DNA of 8,053 bases from an uncultured Prosthecobacter sp. GTDB taxonomy: Bacteria; Verrucomicrobiota; Verrucomicrobiia; Verrucomicrobiales; Verrucomicrobiaceae. The notes under the pieces are model-generated. The model searched no databases and was not told where the DNA came from. It saw nothing but the letters and a program-made list of their open reading frames with translations. Shown here piece after piece: positions 6,629 through 8,053 of this stretch. The stretch lies in assembly GCA_937941745.1 (NCBI GenBank), contig CALDGV010000540.1:1-8053 (forward strand), read 5' to 3'. Positions within the stretch are counted from its first letter, which is position 1; each line of letters opens with the position of its first letter. The position numbers and the translations under genes are program-made.

Positions 6629-6652
6629 GCCGGATCGTCTATTCAGTCCGGC
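6629..6652. repeat. Inverted repeat GCCGGA-N12-TCCGGC upstream of the DUF1501 gene
   Basis: GCCGGA (6629-6634) and TCCGGC (6647-6652) are perfect complements with a 12-base spacer. The right arm covers the possible -35 region of the plus-strand promoter candidate. It could be an operator or an RNA stem; function is unknown. Confidence 0.35.
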
Positions 6653-6671
6653 CGCATGTTGTGCGTACAAT
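6642..6671 (+). promoter_or_regulatory. Weak candidate promoter for the DUF1501 gene
   Basis: TACAAT (6666-6671) matches the -10 consensus in five of six bases. The best -35 is TTCAGT (6642-6647) at 18-bp spacing, only three of six. The implied leader is about 100 nt long. Confidence 0.3.
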
Positions 6672-6776
6672 GGGTCGTCCATGCTCGTGAACGACATCAT
6701 CCCGGCTCCTGCATCGGGCTCTGTCGCCAGAAATGTCTGTCACGTGCTTCCATGAATCTCGAACTCTCTGCTGATC

Positions 6777-8053
6777 ATGTTCACCTTCACTGATAAAGCC
6801 GCTGTCACTACCTGCGATGGTGTTTCACGCCGCGATTTCCTCACTGCCGGCGCCTTGAGCGCCATCGGCCTCACCATGCCAGGCTTCGCCAAATTGAAGG
6901 CGGAAGGCAAGGTGGATGCCAAGAAGAGCAACAAGTCCTGCATCATGATCTTCAACCTCGGTGCACCGAGCCAGCAGGACCTGTGGGACATGAAGCCGGA
7001 CGCGCCGAGCGAGATCCGCGGCCCCTTCAAGCCCATCCGCACGAAGAGCGATGCCTTTGAGATCTCCGAGATCCTGCCAATGCACGCGAAGATCGCGGAC
7101 AAGTTCAGCCTCGTGCGCTCCTGCTACCACAACGCGGCCGCCGTGCATGACACCGGGCATCAGATGATGCAAACGGGCCGTCTTTTCACCGGTGGCGTCA
7201 TCACACCGCACGTCGGCAGCGCCCTCGAATTCCTCCAAGGCCGTCGCAGCGATCTCCCGGCTCACATCATCCTTCCGGAGACGATGGGCCCCACCGGTGG
7301 CAACATGCCCCACGGCCAGGACGCGGGCTTCCTCGGCAAAGCTTATGATCCCTTTGTCCTGAACGCGAATCCGTCCGAGAAGGACTTCAAAGTGCCCGAT
7401 TTGCTCCCACCGAAGGAAATCAGCGAAGTGCGTCTCGAACGTCGCAAGCAGCTCCGCGAGCTGGTGGACAGCAGCGTGCGCAATTTCGAATACAGCGAGC
7501 AGGCGAAGCTCATGGACTCCAATTTCGAGTCCGCCTACCGCATCATGACCAGCACGCAGGCCCGCGAGGCCTTCGACCTCACCAAGGAGCCGATGAAGGT
7601 CCGCGAGCGCTACGGCATGAACCGTTTCGGCCAGAGCTGCCTGCTCGCGCGTCGCCTCGTCGAGCGTGGCGTGCGTTTCGTCACCGTGAACACCTTCATC
7701 ACCGTGTTTGGCGAGATCACCTGGGACATCCACGGCTCCAAACCCTTCACCAGCATCGAAGGCATGCGCGACATCGTCGCGCCGATGTATGACCAGGGCT
7801 ACAGCGCCCTCATCGAGGACCTTTTCCAGCGCGGCATGCTCGACGACACCATGGTCACCTGCCTCGCCGAATTCGGCCGCACACCGAAGATCAACCCAGC
7901 CGGCGGTCGCGACCACTGGCCGAACTGCTGGACCGTGAACTTCGCCGGTGGCGGCGTCAAAGGCGGCGAAGTCATCGGGAAATCGGACGACATCGGCGGC
8001 TACCCCACCGAGCGCCCCGTCGCCCCGAAAGAGATCGTCGCCACCATCTACCA
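6777..8053 (+). CDS. DUF1501 protein with Tat signal (partial, C-terminus beyond right edge)
   Basis: At least 425 residues are present and the frame is open at the right edge. DUF1501 (PF07394) proteins are exported, have an alkaline-phosphatase/sulfatase-like fold and are very common in Planctomycetes and Verrucomicrobia; their reaction is largely unknown. A twin-arginine signal S-R-R-D-F-L (17-22) precedes a hydrophobic stretch (AGALSAIGLTMPGFA), implying folded export, often with bound metal. Family motifs in order are NLGAPSQQDLWDMKPDAP (60-77), HDTGHQMMQTGR (124-135), TWDIHG (315-320), and EFGRTPKINPAGGRDHWP (365-382). The D, H and E residues of these motifs are candidate metal ligands (inference from fold). 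ATG 6777 is the first possible start, since the frame has a TGA at 6753. There is no Shine-Dalgarno. Many DUF1501 genes sit next to a DUF1549/DUF1553 cytochrome-like gene; none lies upstream here, and the downstream side is unseen. Confidence 0.92.
   Translation, partial: MFTFTDKAAVTTCDGVSRRDFLTAGALSAIGLTMPGFAKLKAEGKVDAKKSNKSCIMIFNLGAPSQQDLWDMKPDAPSEIRGPFKPIRTKSDAFEISEILPMHAKIADKFSLVRSCYHNAAAVHDTGHQMMQTGRLFTGGVITPHVGSALEFLQGRRSDLPAHIILPETMGPTGGNMPHGQDAGFLGKAYDPFVLNANPSEKDFKVPDLLPPKEISEVRLERRKQLRELVDSSVRNFEYSEQAKLMDSNFESAYRIMTSTQAREAFDLTKEPMKVRERYGMNRFGQSCLLARRLVERGVRFVTVNTFITVFGEITWDIHGSKPFTSIEGMRDIVAPMYDQGYSALIEDLFQRGMLDDTMVTCLAEFGRTPKINPAGGRDHWPNCWTVNFAGGGVKGGEVIGKSDDIGGYPTERPVAPKEIVATIY

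Larger units (their letters stand above)
6469..6776. other. 308-bp gene-free divergent spacer
   Basis: This region separates the minus-strand barrel/lipoprotein pair from the plus-strand DUF1501 gene, so it should carry both promoters. It contains the inverted repeats at 6498-6513 and 6629-6652 and a weak plus-strand promoter candidate. GAAGCGCT occurs twice, at 6553 and 6577. I found no convincing coding sequence, tRNA or known riboswitch. A 75-codon minus-strand reading frame at 6473-6700 has no recognisable features. Confidence 0.6.

Noticed and set aside
6473..6700. 75-codon minus-strand open frame in the spacer
   Set aside because: No Shine-Dalgarno, no hydrophobic segment or motif, and atypical composition. 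It would also fill the expected promoter region of the barrel gene.
6752..6793. 13-codon upstream reading frame (MNLELSADHVHLH) overlapping the DUF1501 start
   Set aside because: It has no ribosome binding site, no regulatory codon run and no paired hairpins, so there is nothing to distinguish it from chance.
6825..7916. 363-codon minus-strand open frame rich in His, Glu and Ala
   Set aside because: It is antisense to the DUF1501 gene, whose Tat signal and motifs are clear. The His/Glu/Ala-rich composition is what antisense reading of GC-rich codons yields.

Overview
The window looks like chromosomal DNA of a Verrucomicrobiota bacterium, perhaps near Prosthecobacter/Verrucomicrobium (inference). 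It is GC-rich. It encodes a Tat-exported DUF1501 protein, a family abundant in the Planctomycetes-Verrucomicrobia-Chlamydiae group. Its ribosomal protein L28 carries a Lys/Gly-rich central insertion that I recall from chlamydial L28. Most start codons have no Shine-Dalgarno sequence. I see no insertion sequence, phage gene, CRISPR array, tRNA or rRNA, so this reads as ordinary chromosome rather than an island.

Left part (1-2926). Two minus-strand genes, probably one transcript, encode an exported serine hydrolase of the beta-lactamase/esterase superfamily (565-1746) and then a 4-hydroxyproline 2-epimerase/proline racemase family enzyme cut by the window edge (1-490). Divergent from them across a 79-bp spacer is an exported alpha/beta hydrolase (1826-2926). 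Together they could serve degradation of extracellular peptides or esters, with hydroxyproline as one possible product, but only the epimerase assignment is strong.

Middle part (2927-4690). Two plus-strand translation genes follow: rsmB (16S rRNA m5C967 methyltransferase, GTG start) and rpmB (L28). Between them lie a perfect 6-bp inverted repeat and a weak promoter candidate. A 10-bp hairpin with a GCGA tetraloop ends the rpmB transcript.

Right part (4747-8053). A minus-strand pair consists of an outer-membrane beta-barrel of the PF13557 type (5680-6468) and, 18 bp later, a Mn/Fe/Zn-type metal-binding lipoprotein of an ABC importer (4747-5661). No ABC ATPase or permease follows; the next gene is the convergent rpmB. 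A 308-bp gene-free spacer with small inverted repeats separates this pair from a divergent DUF1501 gene (6777 to the right edge), which has a twin-arginine signal and is incomplete.

No obviously new defence or mobile system was found. The points most worth following are the metal-binding lipoprotein paired with an outer-membrane barrel but without importer genes, the possible peptide/hydroxyproline cluster, and the nearly complete lack of Shine-Dalgarno sequences.
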